From positions 124,001 to 188,000 of the forward strand of contig NZ_AXWQ01000005.1 in NCBI RefSeq assembly GCF_000482745.1: 64,000 nt of DNA, written 5' to 3'. Both the position numbers and the translations under genes were made by a program. Below the pieces are notes generated by a model that searched no databases, had not been told where the DNA came from, and saw only the letters and a list, made by a program, of their open reading frames with translations. Source of the DNA: Oleidesulfovibrio alaskensis DSM 16109 (GTDB lineage: Bacteria; Desulfobacterota; Desulfovibrionia; Desulfovibrionales; Desulfovibrionaceae). This document shows, piece by piece, positions 35,428-45,900 of this stretch (the first letter of the stretch is position 1; each line of letters opens with the position of its first letter).

Positions 35428-35709
35428 ATGGAAACCCCGGATCTGCGGCACTGGATTCTTTTCTGGAGCGGACTTGCCGCCCAGATTCCGTTTCTGTGGT
35501 TTCTTGTACGCATTTCCTTTACGGGAAGGTATTCCAGCACATCGGCACGGCTGAAAGCCCGCTTTGCATGTGCCGTTGCAGGAGCAGCGGCCTGCTGTGT
35601 CTTTGCCGCACTGGAACAGGATCAGCTTTTATTCTGGGGACAGGCCGCGGCCATGATGTGCTACATAAAACTGGCGCAGCACCAGAGCAGAAATGAACAA
35701 AAAAAATAA
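35428..35709 (+). CDS. Small membrane protein, lipid A biosynthesis N-terminal (LAB_N)-like
   Basis: A 93-residue protein with about three hydrophobic segments and a charged tail. The layout (HWILFWSGLAAQIPFLWFLV near the start, a helix pair, then LLFWGQAAAMMCYIKL) resembles the short PQ-loop-like LAB_N proteins that often sit beside DPM-type glycosyltransferases. It lies 8 bp after that transferase gene and overlaps the next gene by 17 nt, so the three are an operon. The family call is by resemblance only. Confidence 0.75.
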   Translation: METPDLRHWILFWSGLAAQIPFLWFLVRISFTGRYSSTSARLKARFACAVAGAAACCVFAALEQDQLLFWGQAAAMMCYIKLAQHQSRNEQKK

Positions 35710-36376
35710 AGCAGTCGCCAAAACCTTCATGATTTTTGCCGCACTGGCCGCTGTCATTTACGCGGTTCATGCCGCAGGTCTGGATACCATGTTCGATACG
35801 GCATGGGTCGATACCCATATCCGCGGACGCGGCGTGTGGGGATATGTCCTGTTTCTGCTTGTCAGCGGCGGGCTGACTGCTGTAGGCGCTCCGCGGCAGT
35901 TTGTCAGCTTTCTGGCGGGGTACGCCTTCGGTGCGCTGATGGGCACCGTATGGGGCGTGCTTGGCACCACGCTGGGCTGTGCCTTTGTTTTCGGCTGGGC
36001 CAGAGTGGCAGGACGGGGCTATGTGCTGAAAAAACACGGCAGACGTATAGAAAGACTGAATAACTTCATAGAACGCAACCCCTTCAGCATGACACTGGTC
36101 ATCCGCTGCCTGCCCGTGGGCAACAACCTGCTGACCAATCTTGCCGCCGGAGTAAGCAACATCCCCGCCGCAACATTTATCGGCGGTTCGTTCATCGGCT
36201 ACATACCGCAAACCCTCATTTTTGCCCTGCTGGGCAGCGGGGTGCGGGTGGACCCTGTATGGCGGACCACCATCAGCGGCCTGCTGTTTGCCGTTTCCAC
36301 CCTGCTGGGCTGGATGCTGTACCGGCGTTACAGGGTAGAAAAAACACTGGACGACCCTGAAAACGGATCTGAATAG
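35693..36376 (+). CDS. TVP38/TMEM64 (VTT-domain) membrane protein
   Basis: A 227-residue inner-membrane protein with about six hydrophobic segments. The central VTT/DedA-like signature is visible: GAPRQFVSFLAGYAFGALMG, then a re-entrant region, IERNPFSMTLVIRCLPVGNN, and PAATFIGGSFIGYIPQTLIF. Members of the wider DedA/VTT group are linked to lipid flipping and envelope homeostasis. Its coupling with a polyprenyl-phosphate sugar transferase fits a shared envelope job. Substrate unknown. Confidence 0.88.
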   Translation: MNKKNKAVAKTFMIFAALAAVIYAVHAAGLDTMFDTAWVDTHIRGRGVWGYVLFLLVSGGLTAVGAPRQFVSFLAGYAFGALMGTVWGVLGTTLGCAFVFGWARVAGRGYVLKKHGRRIERLNNFIERNPFSMTLVIRCLPVGNNLLTNLAAGVSNIPAATFIGGSFIGYIPQTLIFALLGSGVRVDPVWRTTISGLLFAVSTLLGWMLYRRYRVEKTLDDPENGSE

Positions 36377-36416
36377 CCCGCCTGCACCAACTTGCATACT
36401 TTCCGGCTTTGCCGAC

Positions 36417-36458
36417 AAAAAAACGCCGCCCGAGCATCTCTCAGGCGGCGTTTGTATT
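36417..36458. terminator. Bidirectional terminator between VTT gene and metG
   Basis: A 10-bp stem AAACGCCGCC/GGCGGCGTTT with A-run before and T-rich run after serves the plus-strand VTT gene and the convergent minus-strand metG. Confidence 0.9.
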
Positions 36459-36482
36459 TTTATCCTCTGCAGGTCTGAACCG

Positions 36483-38411
36483 TCAAGAAGCCCGCGTACC
36501 GGCAGGAACAGGATTGGATGCCGTAAGCAACTCCATGCCGTCTTCCGTACGCAACGCCAGAATCATCCCCTGCGACTCCAACCCGCGCAGTTTGCGCGGC
36601 TTCAGGTTGGCCACAACGACCACCTGACGTCCCGTCAGCGCATCGGGAGCAAAGAATTCTTTCAAACCGGCGATGATCTGTCTGGGCTGCTCTTCGCCCA
36701 GATCGACCTCGATGCGGTACAACTTATCCGCCTTGGGATGATTTTCAACTGTCAGCACGGTGCCCACGCGCAGCTCGACCTTCTGAAAGTCTTCGAACTC
36801 GGCATACTCAACAGCAGGCACTGCCACAGGCTGTGCTTTCGGAACCGGCTGCTCGGCAGGGCGGTCTTTTTCCTTTGCCACCTCCACCCGCGGGAAAAGG
36901 CCGGAAGAAACTTCGACCTTGCCACCCGCCTGCAATGTGCCCCAGGCTTCGGCTTCATCCTGCAGCCTGGTACCGGCAGAGTCAAAGCATACATGCAGCT
37001 GACCCAGCATTGCTTCGGACGCTTCGGGCATGACAGGCCACAGATTGACAGCGACTTTCCGCATGCATTCCAGCAGCACGTACAGCACAGTGCCCAGCCG
37101 GGCCGTATCACCGGTTTTATAAAGCGTCCACGGGGCGCTGCTGTCCACATACTTGTTCAGCGCGCGCACAAGCTCCCACAATGATTCCAGCGCATTGGAA
37201 AAGCGCACGCGTTCAAACAGGCGGACATAGTTGCGGCAGGCATCCTTGGCCAGATTGATGATATCTTCATCATCCGCAGTATATGCGGCAGGAGAAGGTA
37301 CCACACCGTCAAAGTACTTACCTGTCATGGAAAGCACACGGCTGAACAGGTTGCCGAGATCATTGGCCAGATCAGCATTAAGACGGGCTACCAGTGCCTC
37401 TTCGGAAAAACTGGCGTCGCTGCCGAAATGCATCTCGCGCAGCAGAAAATACCGGAAAGCACTCAGCCCGTACCGGCCGGCCATTTCAAGAGGCTCTATG
37501 ACATTACCGAGCGACTTGGACATTTTGGTGTCGCGCACCAGCCAGTAACCGTGCACATTCAGGTTGTTGTACGGTTCAAACCCGGCCGCTTTAAGCATGG
37601 TGGGCCAGAACACGGCATGGGGCTTCAGAATGTCCTTGGCCACCAGATGCTGCACTCCGGGCCAGAACGTCGTAAACTCTTCTCCGTCGGGCCAGTTAAG
37701 CGCCGACACATAGTTCAGCAGCGCGTCAAACCACACGTAACACACGTAATCCGTGTCAAACGGCAGTTCCACCCCCCATGAAAGGCGGCTTTTGGGACGG
37801 GAAATGCACAGGTCTTCAAGCGCGCCGCTGTCCAGCAGCGAAAGCACTTCGTTACGATACCGCTCGGGGCGGATAAAATCGGGATTGTCCAGAATATACT
37901 GCCTCAGCCAGTCCTGATATTTGGACATTCTGAAAAAGTAGTTCTTTTCGGCAATGTATTCCGGCTTGACCTGATGCTGCGGACAAAGTCCGTTCTCCAG
38001 CTCTTTTTCGGTATAAAAACGTTCACACCCGTAACAGTAGTGCCCGCCATATTCGCCGAAATAAATATCTCCGCTGTCGTACACCTTCTGCAGGACGGCC
38101 TGTACGCATTTTTTATGCGATTCATCGGTGGTGCGGACAAAACGGTCATAGGTAATGCCCATGGAGGGCCACAGGTCACGGAAAGTGGCGCTTATGGAGT
38201 CCACATATTCCTGCGGGGTGCAGCCGTTTTTTTCTGCAGCCTGCACTATTTTATCCCCGTGTTCGTCGGTACCGGTCAGAAAAAAGGTTTTCTTGCCCAG
38301 CAGCGTATGAAAACGGCGCAGCGCATCAGCCACGATGGTCGTATATGCATGTCCCAGATGGGGCTTGGCGTTAACGTAGTAAATGGGGGTCGTGATGTAA
38401 AAAGGTTGCAA
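36483..38411 (-). CDS. metG: Methionyl-tRNA synthetase
   Basis: A 642-residue class I synthetase that charges tRNA-Met. HLGH (18-21) is the HIGH motif and KMSKS lies at 296-300. A zinc knuckle region with CYGC and a later CPQH is present between them. The anticodon-binding helical domain follows. The last ~100 residues (EYAEFEDFQKVELRVGTVL and then GRQVVVVANLKPRKLRGLES) are the Trbp111-like tRNA-binding/dimerisation domain of the dimeric form. It lies 43 bp after the RicT gene on the same strand, a pairing common in this group of bacteria. Confidence 0.98.
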   Translation of the reverse strand: MQPFYITTPIYYVNAKPHLGHAYTTIVADALRRFHTLLGKKTFFLTGTDEHGDKIVQAAEKNGCTPQEYVDSISATFRDLWPSMGITYDRFVRTTDESHKKCVQAVLQKVYDSGDIYFGEYGGHYCYGCERFYTEKELENGLCPQHQVKPEYIAEKNYFFRMSKYQDWLRQYILDNPDFIRPERYRNEVLSLLDSGALEDLCISRPKSRLSWGVELPFDTDYVCYVWFDALLNYVSALNWPDGEEFTTFWPGVQHLVAKDILKPHAVFWPTMLKAAGFEPYNNLNVHGYWLVRDTKMSKSLGNVIEPLEMAGRYGLSAFRYFLLREMHFGSDASFSEEALVARLNADLANDLGNLFSRVLSMTGKYFDGVVPSPAAYTADDEDIINLAKDACRNYVRLFERVRFSNALESLWELVRALNKYVDSSAPWTLYKTGDTARLGTVLYVLLECMRKVAVNLWPVMPEASEAMLGQLHVCFDSAGTRLQDEAEAWGTLQAGGKVEVSSGLFPRVEVAKEKDRPAEQPVPKAQPVAVPAVEYAEFEDFQKVELRVGTVLTVENHPKADKLYRIEVDLGEEQPRQIIAGLKEFFAPDALTGRQVVVVANLKPRKLRGLESQGMILALRTEDGMELLTASNPVPAGTRAS

Positions 38412-38454
38412 CGTCTACTCCTCGTCTTTGCAACGGCGATATGATCGTTCGGGG

Positions 38455-39579
38455 TTAGTCGTTCTGATCGTATTCGTCGGTTCTGGTACGGCGTTTGCGT
38501 TTACGCTTGCCGCGGGTGGTCCGGCGTGATGTACCGTCGGCGCTCTTTACCTGACTTTTACGGCGTTCGGCCTGCTTGGCCGTCTTGTCATCAGCGGCAG
38601 GCTCGGAAGGTGCCGCAGACGCTGCGTCAGCAGGCTGCGGGGCAACGGCAGCCTGAGGAGCTTCAGCCGTCTGAACAGGCGCAGCAGGCTCACCCGCCGG
38701 GGCAGCTTCTTCCGGTGCGGGACGTGCCGCCTTTTCAGGCTGCGGCTGCTTCTGCGGCTGGGGAGCATCCGGCCTGTGCGGATTGATCTCACGCCAGTCA
38801 TCAAGCGAAATTTCTGCTTCTTCGCCCCCCTCACGCAGCACAGTTACACTGTTGCGGAACATGTTGGCCCGCAACACTTTTGCTCCGCCTTCATCAGTCT
38901 GGTATTTTTTACCAAGCTTGGGGCAACGGCGGTGAAAATCTTCATAGTTTTCCTGCTCATAGCTCAGGCAGCACAACAGGCGTCCGCAAATGCCCGAAAT
39001 TTTGGCAGGATTAAGAAAAAGATTCTGTTCTTTCGCCATCTTGATGGTGACAGGTGCAAACTTGCGCAGAAAGCGACGGCAGCAGCAGACCATACCGCAG
39101 TTGCCCACCGCACCGATCATCTGGGTTTCATGGCGTACGCCTATCTGCCGCAGCTCGATACGGGTGCGATAGTTTTTAACCAGTTCCTTGACCAGTTCAC
39201 GAAAGTCTATGCGTGTGGGAGCTGTAAAATAAAAAACTATCTTGCTGCGGTCGAAAAAGACCTCCACATCCACAAGCTTCATATCCAGCCCGAGGCTGCG
39301 TATGCATTCGTTGCAATATGCCGCGGCTTCACGCTCCAGTCCGGCATTTTCTTCCGCCGCGCTCAGATCTTCTGAACCTGCCAACCTTTCCACCGGCTTC
39401 AATTCGGTGGTTTCGGCATCTTCGGGCAGGTCATCGCGCAGCGTTACCACCTCGCCCAGTCCTTCGCCCTGCTCGGTGCTGACAACAACATTGTCTCCGG
39501 GCTGCAGCTCAAGACCGGCGCGGTTAAAATAATATATCTGTCCGTATTCACGGAACTTAACGCCAACAATACTGCTCAT
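38455..39579 (-). CDS. ricT: PSP1-domain protein, RicT (YaaT) family
   Basis: A 374-residue protein. Residues 1-265 match the PSP1/RicT fold, with the Cys-rich signature CGMVCCCRRFL and CGRLLCCLSYE. In Bacillus the RicAFT complex binds Fe-S clusters and affects RNA maturation; the role in this group is not established. The C-terminal ~100 residues are an Ala/Pro/Glu/Lys-rich low-complexity tail ending in a very basic stretch (TTRGKRKRKRRTR), likely disordered and nucleic-acid binding. It is upstream of metG in the same operon. Confidence 0.92.
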   Translation of the reverse strand: MSSIVGVKFREYGQIYYFNRAGLELQPGDNVVVSTEQGEGLGEVVTLRDDLPEDAETTELKPVERLAGSEDLSAAEENAGLEREAAAYCNECIRSLGLDMKLVDVEVFFDRSKIVFYFTAPTRIDFRELVKELVKNYRTRIELRQIGVRHETQMIGAVGNCGMVCCCRRFLRKFAPVTIKMAKEQNLFLNPAKISGICGRLLCCLSYEQENYEDFHRRCPKLGKKYQTDEGGAKVLRANMFRNSVTVLREGGEEAEISLDDWREINPHRPDAPQPQKQPQPEKAARPAPEEAAPAGEPAAPVQTAEAPQAAVAPQPADAASAAPSEPAADDKTAKQAERRKSQVKSADGTSRRTTRGKRKRKRRTRTDEYDQND

Positions 39580-39631
39580 TGAAAAAATATCCTTTGCAGC
39601 GGGCGTGCCCGCCGCCTGCGGTGCGCATGAC

Positions 39632-39657
39632 AGGCGTTTTCACACGCCTTTTTATTT
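39632..39657 (+). terminator. Short hairpin with T-run upstream of the HD-domain gene
   Basis: AGGCGT/ACGCCT (6 bp, 6-nt loop) followed by TTTTTATTT reads on the plus strand. It lies between two divergent genes, so it could only stop a plus-strand transcript antisense to ricT or act in a leader of the downstream gene. Confidence 0.4.
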
Positions 39658-39819
39658 ACTGTACGAAATAACCTCCTCTTTTCCGCTTTTATGAGCAAGC
39701 TGTCAATAAAGCCATTCTGTGGTTGTCAGCAGGACGATTGTGCATTATTTAACTAGCTCCGGAATAAAAATAAGTCCGGCATGTTTCCGGACGAAGACCG
39801 CTCTGAAAGGAGAACGTTC

Positions 39820-40383
39820 ATGCTGACCAGAACCGAAGCGCTGGAGTTGCTTCGCGGTCCGGGTCCCGAGCCGCACCTTGTGCACCACGCCCTCCAGTCC
39901 GAAGCTGTCATGCGCAATGTCGCACAGCGTAAAGGCGAAGACGCAGACCTGTGGGGCCTGGTCGGACTGCTGCATGACATCGATTTTCCTCTGACCAAAG
40001 ACACCCCCCAACGCCATGGCCTGGTGGCTATGGATCTGCTGGCAGAAAAACTGCCCGAATCTGCTCTGGCCGCCATACGCGCCCACAATTCAGAATGTAC
40101 CGGCCATGCGCCGCAGTCCGCACTGGACTGGGCCCTGCGCTGCAGCGAAAGCGTGACCGGCCTGGTGGCCACAAACGCGCTGGTACGCCCTCAGGGTATG
40201 CAGGGCATGACACCCAAGAGCCTTAAAAAGAAAATGAAGGACAAGGCGTTTGCCGCCAGTGTCAACAGAGACAGAATACGGGAATGTGAGCAGATTGGCC
40301 TGGAGCTTGGTGATTTTCTGCAGATCGCCATTGACGCAATCAGCCCCATCGCAGCCGAAGTCGGCCTTGCCAAAGCGGGCTAG
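39820..40383 (+). CDS. HD-domain phosphohydrolase-like protein
   Basis: A 187-residue protein with a compact HD domain: His in LVHHALQSEAVM, then GLLHDIDFP as the HD doublet and AIRAHNSE as a further His. Such small HD proteins hydrolyse nucleotides or phosphoesters; the substrate is unknown. The ATG at 39820 has AAAGGAG eight bases upstream; an earlier ATG at 39781 is less likely. It lies 15 bp before a glycosyltransferase gene on the same strand. Confidence 0.88.
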   Translation: MLTRTEALELLRGPGPEPHLVHHALQSEAVMRNVAQRKGEDADLWGLVGLLHDIDFPLTKDTPQRHGLVAMDLLAEKLPESALAAIRAHNSECTGHAPQSALDWALRCSESVTGLVATNALVRPQGMQGMTPKSLKKKMKDKAFAASVNRDRIRECEQIGLELGDFLQIAIDAISPIAAEVGLAKAG

Positions 40384-40398
40384 CCCAAAGGATTCGCC

Positions 40399-41394
40399 AT
40401 GAAACTATCATTCGTTATCGTAACCCGAAACGTCAACAAGTACATCGGAAGCTGCCTCGAATCTGTTTTCGGCGCACTGGCCGACGTGTCTGCTCTGGGC
40501 GCGGAAGCCGAGATTTTTGTTGTGGATAACGCCTCTGCCGACGGCACCGCCCGCAGCGCCCGCAATGCCGGCAGCGCCGTCACTGTTATTGAAAACACCA
40601 CGGACACAGGATTTGCAGCAGCAGCCAACAAAGCTCTGCGGCAAGCCACCGGTGATCTGGTATTTTTTCTTGATCCGCGTACGGAAGTACTGCCCGGCTC
40701 TCTGCGCCGCATTCTTGACCACATGGAAACACACACCGACTGTGCCATTGCCGGCGGCAAAGTGGTGGACAAAAAAGAACTCACCGTCCGCGGTGCCCGC
40801 CGTTTGCCCGGTTTTCTGACAAAATTCACCGAAGCTTTCGGCCTTGCCGCCATGGCTCCCGCCACATGCCTTAATCATGCTGCCTATGGTGGCAGACGCA
40901 TGGAGCAACCCGCAGAAGTTCAAAGCGTGCCTTTCAGCTTTGCCTGCGTACGCATGGAAGCCTTCCGCTGTCTCGGCCCGCTGGACGAACGCTTTTTCGG
41001 AGGATTTGCAGATACTGATTTCTGCCGCCGCGTGCACAAAGCGCTTAATCCCGCAAGAAAAACAGCATATGTGCCTCAGGCCAGAGTCCGCCTGCTGGAC
41101 GGTTTTGCCATGAAACAGGAAGTGCACGATTTTGATCTGTACGGCACGGAAGTCGTGCGCCACCGCGTGCGCAGCGAAATGATGTACGTATGGAAAAACT
41201 ACTGCATTCTCACCTCTGCAGCCAATACGTTGCTTGATCTTGCAGCCCACTCTCTGCGTTTCTGTGTCAACATTCTGCCTGTGGTGGGAGACTGCACAAA
41301 AAGCCGCCATAATGCAGTGGTTATTAAAGAAACCGCACTGGCCATGATAGACACCCAGCTGGGAACACAGTATCCTGCCACTCCGTGGGAATAG
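40399..41394 (+). CDS. Family 2 glycosyltransferase, rhamnosyltransferase-like
   Basis: A 331-residue GT-A enzyme. The start MKLSFVIVTRNVNKYIGSCL and VVDNASADGT are the nucleotide-sugar binding region, FFLDPRTEV holds a DPR in place of the usual DxD, and ERFFGGFADTDFCRR resembles the ED-containing acceptor motif of WbbL-like rhamnosyltransferases. It probably adds a sugar to a surface glycan. There is no predicted membrane segment. A strong terminator follows. Confidence 0.88.
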   Translation: MKLSFVIVTRNVNKYIGSCLESVFGALADVSALGAEAEIFVVDNASADGTARSARNAGSAVTVIENTTDTGFAAAANKALRQATGDLVFFLDPRTEVLPGSLRRILDHMETHTDCAIAGGKVVDKKELTVRGARRLPGFLTKFTEAFGLAAMAPATCLNHAAYGGRRMEQPAEVQSVPFSFACVRMEAFRCLGPLDERFFGGFADTDFCRRVHKALNPARKTAYVPQARVRLLDGFAMKQEVHDFDLYGTEVVRHRVRSEMMYVWKNYCILTSAANTLLDLAAHSLRFCVNILPVVGDCTKSRHNAVVIKETALAMIDTQLGTQYPATPWE

Positions 41395-41414
41395 CCGGTT
41401 CTCTCCCGTTTTAC

Positions 41415-41446
41415 AAAAAGGCCGGAAGCGTTCCGGCCTTTTTTAT
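41415..41446 (+). terminator. Terminator after the glycosyltransferase gene
   Basis: AAGGCCGGAA/TTCCGGCCTT (10 bp) with a 3-nt loop, then a T-run. Confidence 0.92.
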
Positions 41447-41580
41447 GCGCCTGTCCGTAACAAAAAATACAGGCAGAAAGGGGCAAATCCCGCTATCGTC
41501 ATGTGAGGCATCTGGAAAAGCAAACAACCATGTGATACTTTTGCCTTTGTTCATCAGCCAACCTGTATTCAGGAGGAAGC

Positions 41581-42933
41581 ATGACTGCCACCCGTTTTGA
41601 AAGCGGTTCCATAGTTCTGGACACCACCATCCCCAATCTGGGACCGGCCAAAATTCCGTCGCCTCTGTCATACTGCCGCTTTGCCAACGAAGAGCAGGGA
41701 CTCAGTCTGTTTCTTGATCACGATCAGGTTGAAGAACTGGGCGATGAAGTAGTTCCGCTCACATTCGAGCCTGCCGGCCCCCGCCGTCATGTCTACTTTG
41801 ACACTTCCAAAACCAAATGCGCCATTGTCACCTCCGGCGGGCTGTGCCCCGGCATCAATGATGTCATCCGCGCCATAGTGATGGAAGCGTACCACAACTA
41901 CCGCGTTCCCGCAGTGCTGGGCATCAAGTACGGGCTTGAAGGGTTCATTCCCCGCTACGGCCATGACGTGGTGGAACTGACGCCCGCCCTTGTGGGCGAC
42001 ATACACCAGTTCGGCGGCACCATTCTGGGTTCTTCGCGCGGGCCGCAGTCGCCGGAAGAAATAGTGGACGCTCTGGAGCGGATGAACGTCAATATTCTTT
42101 TTATGATTGGGGGCGACGGCACCATGAAGGCCGTCAGATCCATAACCGGCGAGATCAATCAGCGCAGGCTGAAAATCAGCGTGATAGGCATTCCCAAAAC
42201 CATCGACAATGATATCAATTTCATCAGCCAGTCATTCGGGTTTGAAACCGCTGTGGACAAAGCCACCGAGGCTATTCAGTGCGCACACACCGAAGCTGTG
42301 GGCGCCATGAACGGCATAGGACTGGTCAAACTCATGGGGCGCGAATCGGGCTTCATTGCCGCGCAGGCGACATTGTCGCTCAAAGAAGTGAATTTTGTTC
42401 TGGTACCGGAGACTCCTTTCACCCTGCACGGTGAAGACGGTCTGCTCAATGCACTGGCCCAGCGGCTGCGCGAACGCAGCCATGCCGTCATCGTGGTGGC
42501 AGAAGGTGCCGGCCAGCATCTGCTTTCGGGTTCGCATGACACCGACGCCAGCGGCAACCCTATTCTGGGCGACATTGCAACTCTGCTGCGCACGGAAATC
42601 AAATCACACTTTGACAAACTGGGCATACCGCACACGCTTAAATACATAGACCCCAGTTATATCATCAGATCAGTCCCTGCCAATGCCAACGACAGGGTAT
42701 ACTGCGGTTTTCTGGGCCAAAACGCCGTACACGCCGGCATGGCCGGTAAAACAGGCATGGTTGTGGCAAAACTGATGGACAGGTATATTCATCTTCCGCT
42801 GGACCTTGTGACCAGCAAGCGGCGCAAACTCAATATCATCTCCGACTTCTGGCGTGCGGTGCTCGAATCAACAGGTCAGAGCCATCTGGCCGGTATGGTT
42901 CCGCCCGAAGCCAGAAGCTGCCCCAGAGCGTAA
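41581..42933 (+). CDS. 6-phosphofructokinase, ATP-type of the TP0108/plant-like clade
   Basis: A 450-residue phosphofructokinase longer than the E. coli enzyme, with an N-terminal extension of about 75 residues before TKCAIVTSGGLCPGIN. GGDGT at 177-181 has Gly where PPi-dependent enzymes have Asp, pointing to ATP as donor. PKTIDND (205-211) has the Lys typical of PPi-type and long-clade enzymes. This combination is known from the ATP-using TP0108-like and plant PFK group. It catalyses fructose-6-phosphate to fructose-1,6-bisphosphate in the cytoplasm. AGGAGG precedes the ATG. The stop is one base from the addA start. Confidence 0.92.
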   Translation: MTATRFESGSIVLDTTIPNLGPAKIPSPLSYCRFANEEQGLSLFLDHDQVEELGDEVVPLTFEPAGPRRHVYFDTSKTKCAIVTSGGLCPGINDVIRAIVMEAYHNYRVPAVLGIKYGLEGFIPRYGHDVVELTPALVGDIHQFGGTILGSSRGPQSPEEIVDALERMNVNILFMIGGDGTMKAVRSITGEINQRRLKISVIGIPKTIDNDINFISQSFGFETAVDKATEAIQCAHTEAVGAMNGIGLVKLMGRESGFIAAQATLSLKEVNFVLVPETPFTLHGEDGLLNALAQRLRERSHAVIVVAEGAGQHLLSGSHDTDASGNPILGDIATLLRTEIKSHFDKLGIPHTLKYIDPSYIIRSVPANANDRVYCGFLGQNAVHAGMAGKTGMVVAKLMDRYIHLPLDLVTSKRRKLNIISDFWRAVLESTGQSHLAGMVPPEARSCPRA

Positions 42934-42934
42934 C

Positions 42935-45900
42935 ATGCTGCAACAGATAAAGGCGTCTGCCGGTTCCGGCAAAACGTACCGGCTTACCGGTGAATTTCTT
43001 GACCGGCTGCGCGCCGCGTCCGAAGAGTCTTCCGCCGCCTGTGCATTAGCCCCTGCGGGCGCGGCTTACTGCTGGCCTGAAATACTGGCCGTCACCTTCA
43101 CCAACAAGGCCGCCACGGAAATGCAGGAACGCATTATCCGTACCCTAAAGGAACGGGCTCTGGGCATGGGCGCCAGCGGCCCCGCGGCTGACTGGCCGGC
43201 GTCCGGAGCGCGCCGCTGGGTGAACACCATGCTGCGGCGGTATTCTTCGCTCAATGTGCGCACCATAGACAGCCTGCTGCATATGCTTGTACGGCTGTGT
43301 GCTCTAGAGCTCGGCCTGCCGCCGGACTTCGAGCCGGTCTTTGACGAAGAGGAAATTTTCACCCCGCTGTACGAACGCATGCTCGAACAGGCCCGCAGCG
43401 GCTCTCATCAGCTCCGGCAACAGCTGGTGGATGCTTCGGAGTCGCTGCTGTATCACGCCGACATGCAGGGCTTTATGGCGGGCAACTCCCTGCGCGAAAG
43501 GCTGCTTCACCTTATGCGGTACCGCCTGCGCCATCCCGAGGAAGAAATGCCTTGCGTCGACGCCGCAGAGCTGAAGGCCCGCATGGCGGAACATATGCAT
43601 GCACTGCAGGCATCCGCAGGTTTTCTTCTGCAGGGCATTGAACGCGAAAAACTGGCAGCCAGTGCGCACTATGTCAATTTTCTCAAAAAACTGCCGCCTC
43701 TCGGCAGTCTTTCCGTCGTTCCCGAATCAAAAATGGGAACCAAGCCGGATATTGACGACTGCCTGAACAAAAAATCAAAGGGAACCGCATCTGCAGACAT
43801 GCGCCGTGCCCATGATGAACTGACCAGAGCGTACGGCTGGCTGAGCAGGGAAGGCAAACTGATGCGCCGCGCCCTGCAGCAGGCGCCGTTCATCACCCTT
43901 ATCAACCTGCTTACAGAACAGGCCCAGAGCATGCTCAAGCAGGAAGGGCTGGTACCCAACGCGCTCTGGCCCGCTTATGCCCGCACCGTGCTGTCCGGCG
44001 AGGCCGGCGCGTCCGAAGCGTTCTGCCGCATGGGCACCCGCCTTACGCATCTGCTGGTGGACGAATTTCAGGATACCAGCCGGGATCAGTGGCAGGCCAT
44101 CATGCCGCTGGCCACGGAATGTCTGGCCAAGGGGGGCAGCGTCACTTACGTGGGCGACGTAAAGCAGGCCATTTACAGCTGGCGCGGCGGCGATTCCGAC
44201 CTGTTTGACGGCGCTCTGGAAGAACCGGAACTGCGGGCCATATGCCCCTCTCCGCGCCAGCTGCTCCTGCCGTTCAACTGGCGGAGCAGCGAAATTGTGG
44301 TGACCACCAACAACCGGCTGTTCGAGCCCCTCGGTTCCGGCCAATCAGCACTGGCTGCCGCACGCGCCATCTGCGATGACGACGCTCCCGAAGAAGTTAT
44401 CCAAGAAGCAGCGTCACGCATTCTGCGCTCCTTTACCGGCACCGCCCAGCAGGTGCCGGAACACAGACAAGGCTCGGGCGGTCTGGTACGGCTGTACGAC
44501 CTGTACGCCGATTCTTCGGAAGATCTGTATGAAAGTGTGAAGGAAGAACTGCACAGACTTATCACTGAAGAACTTTCCGGACGCCGCCAGTGGCGCGACA
44601 TTGCCGTACTGGTCCGCTCAAACCCTGAAGCCGGACGGGTGGCCGAATGGCTTGTGGAATGGGATATTCCCATCATCACCGAAAACAGTCTGCGGCTTGC
44701 CGACCACCCGCTGATCACGCAGACCGTGGCATTTTTGCGTTTTCTCGACTACCCGCTGGATGAACTGGCGCTGTGCGAAGTGCTCTGCGGATGCGAACTG
44801 TTCGGCGGAGCAGGCGGACTCGCTCGTGCCAGCCTTGACGGGCAGCTTGCAACGCGCGGTGACAGGCCGCTCATCACATGGCTGCGGGAAACTTACCCCG
44901 ACATATGGAAAACATGGTTTGCCCCGTTTTATACTCAGGCAGGCCTGATGAGCGCGTATGATACGGTGCAGGAACTTTTCAACCGGTTCATGGTCTGCCG
45001 CCGCCACCCTGCGGATACCGTGTTCATCCGCAGGTTTCTGGAAATAGTCCACGCTGCGGATGCCAGAGGACTGCGCTCGTTGTCCACATTTCTGGAATAC
45101 TGGCAGCAACACGGCACGGAAGAAAAAGTGCCCATGCCCGATAATCTTGATGCGGTGCGCATCATGACCATGCATAAATCCAAAGGCCTTGAATTTCCGG
45201 TGGTCATCATCCCATTTCATCATCACACGCTGCAAAACGACAACACGCCGGTGCGCACCACTGTGGACGGGCAGGACGTCATGGTTGCAGCCTGTGCCGA
45301 ACTGGGTGCGCAGTGGTACGCCGCACGGGCACGTGACGCATGTGAGCAACTTAATCTGCTGTATGTGGCGTGGACCCGTCCCGTGGATGAACTGCATGCC
45401 TTTCTCGGCTGCACCTCCCGCAACGAAAATAAAGCACCTATGCTATCCGCTCTGCGTGTCATGCTGGGAGAAGATTACCCCGCACGGGGCGAAACGGTGC
45501 AATGGGGCGAAACACCGCACGCACAGGCTGCAGGCAGCAGCCCCGCCGGCACAACCGCCGATGCCGTGCAGCAGCCATGCGCTGGCTCCGCCCCATGTTC
45601 CGCCCCTGCGGAACCGGCAGCGGCGCTGCAGAGCTGGATGCCCATGGACTGGTTGCCCACGCTCAAGATTTTCCGCAATCCGCTTGAAGATGTGGTTTTT
45701 GACGAACGCAGACGGGGAGAACTGGCGCACAGCTGCATGGAGTCACTCAAGCTGACAGGTGACACGGAAAGCGATATCCGCAGAGCTGTCAGCCATGCGC
45801 TGGAAAAATGCCCTTTTCCTGTACCGGACAAAGAAAGCACCGCGCAGGAACTGCATGGCATGCTGCGCTGGGCTGCCTCTCTGCCTGACATGCCCCGCTG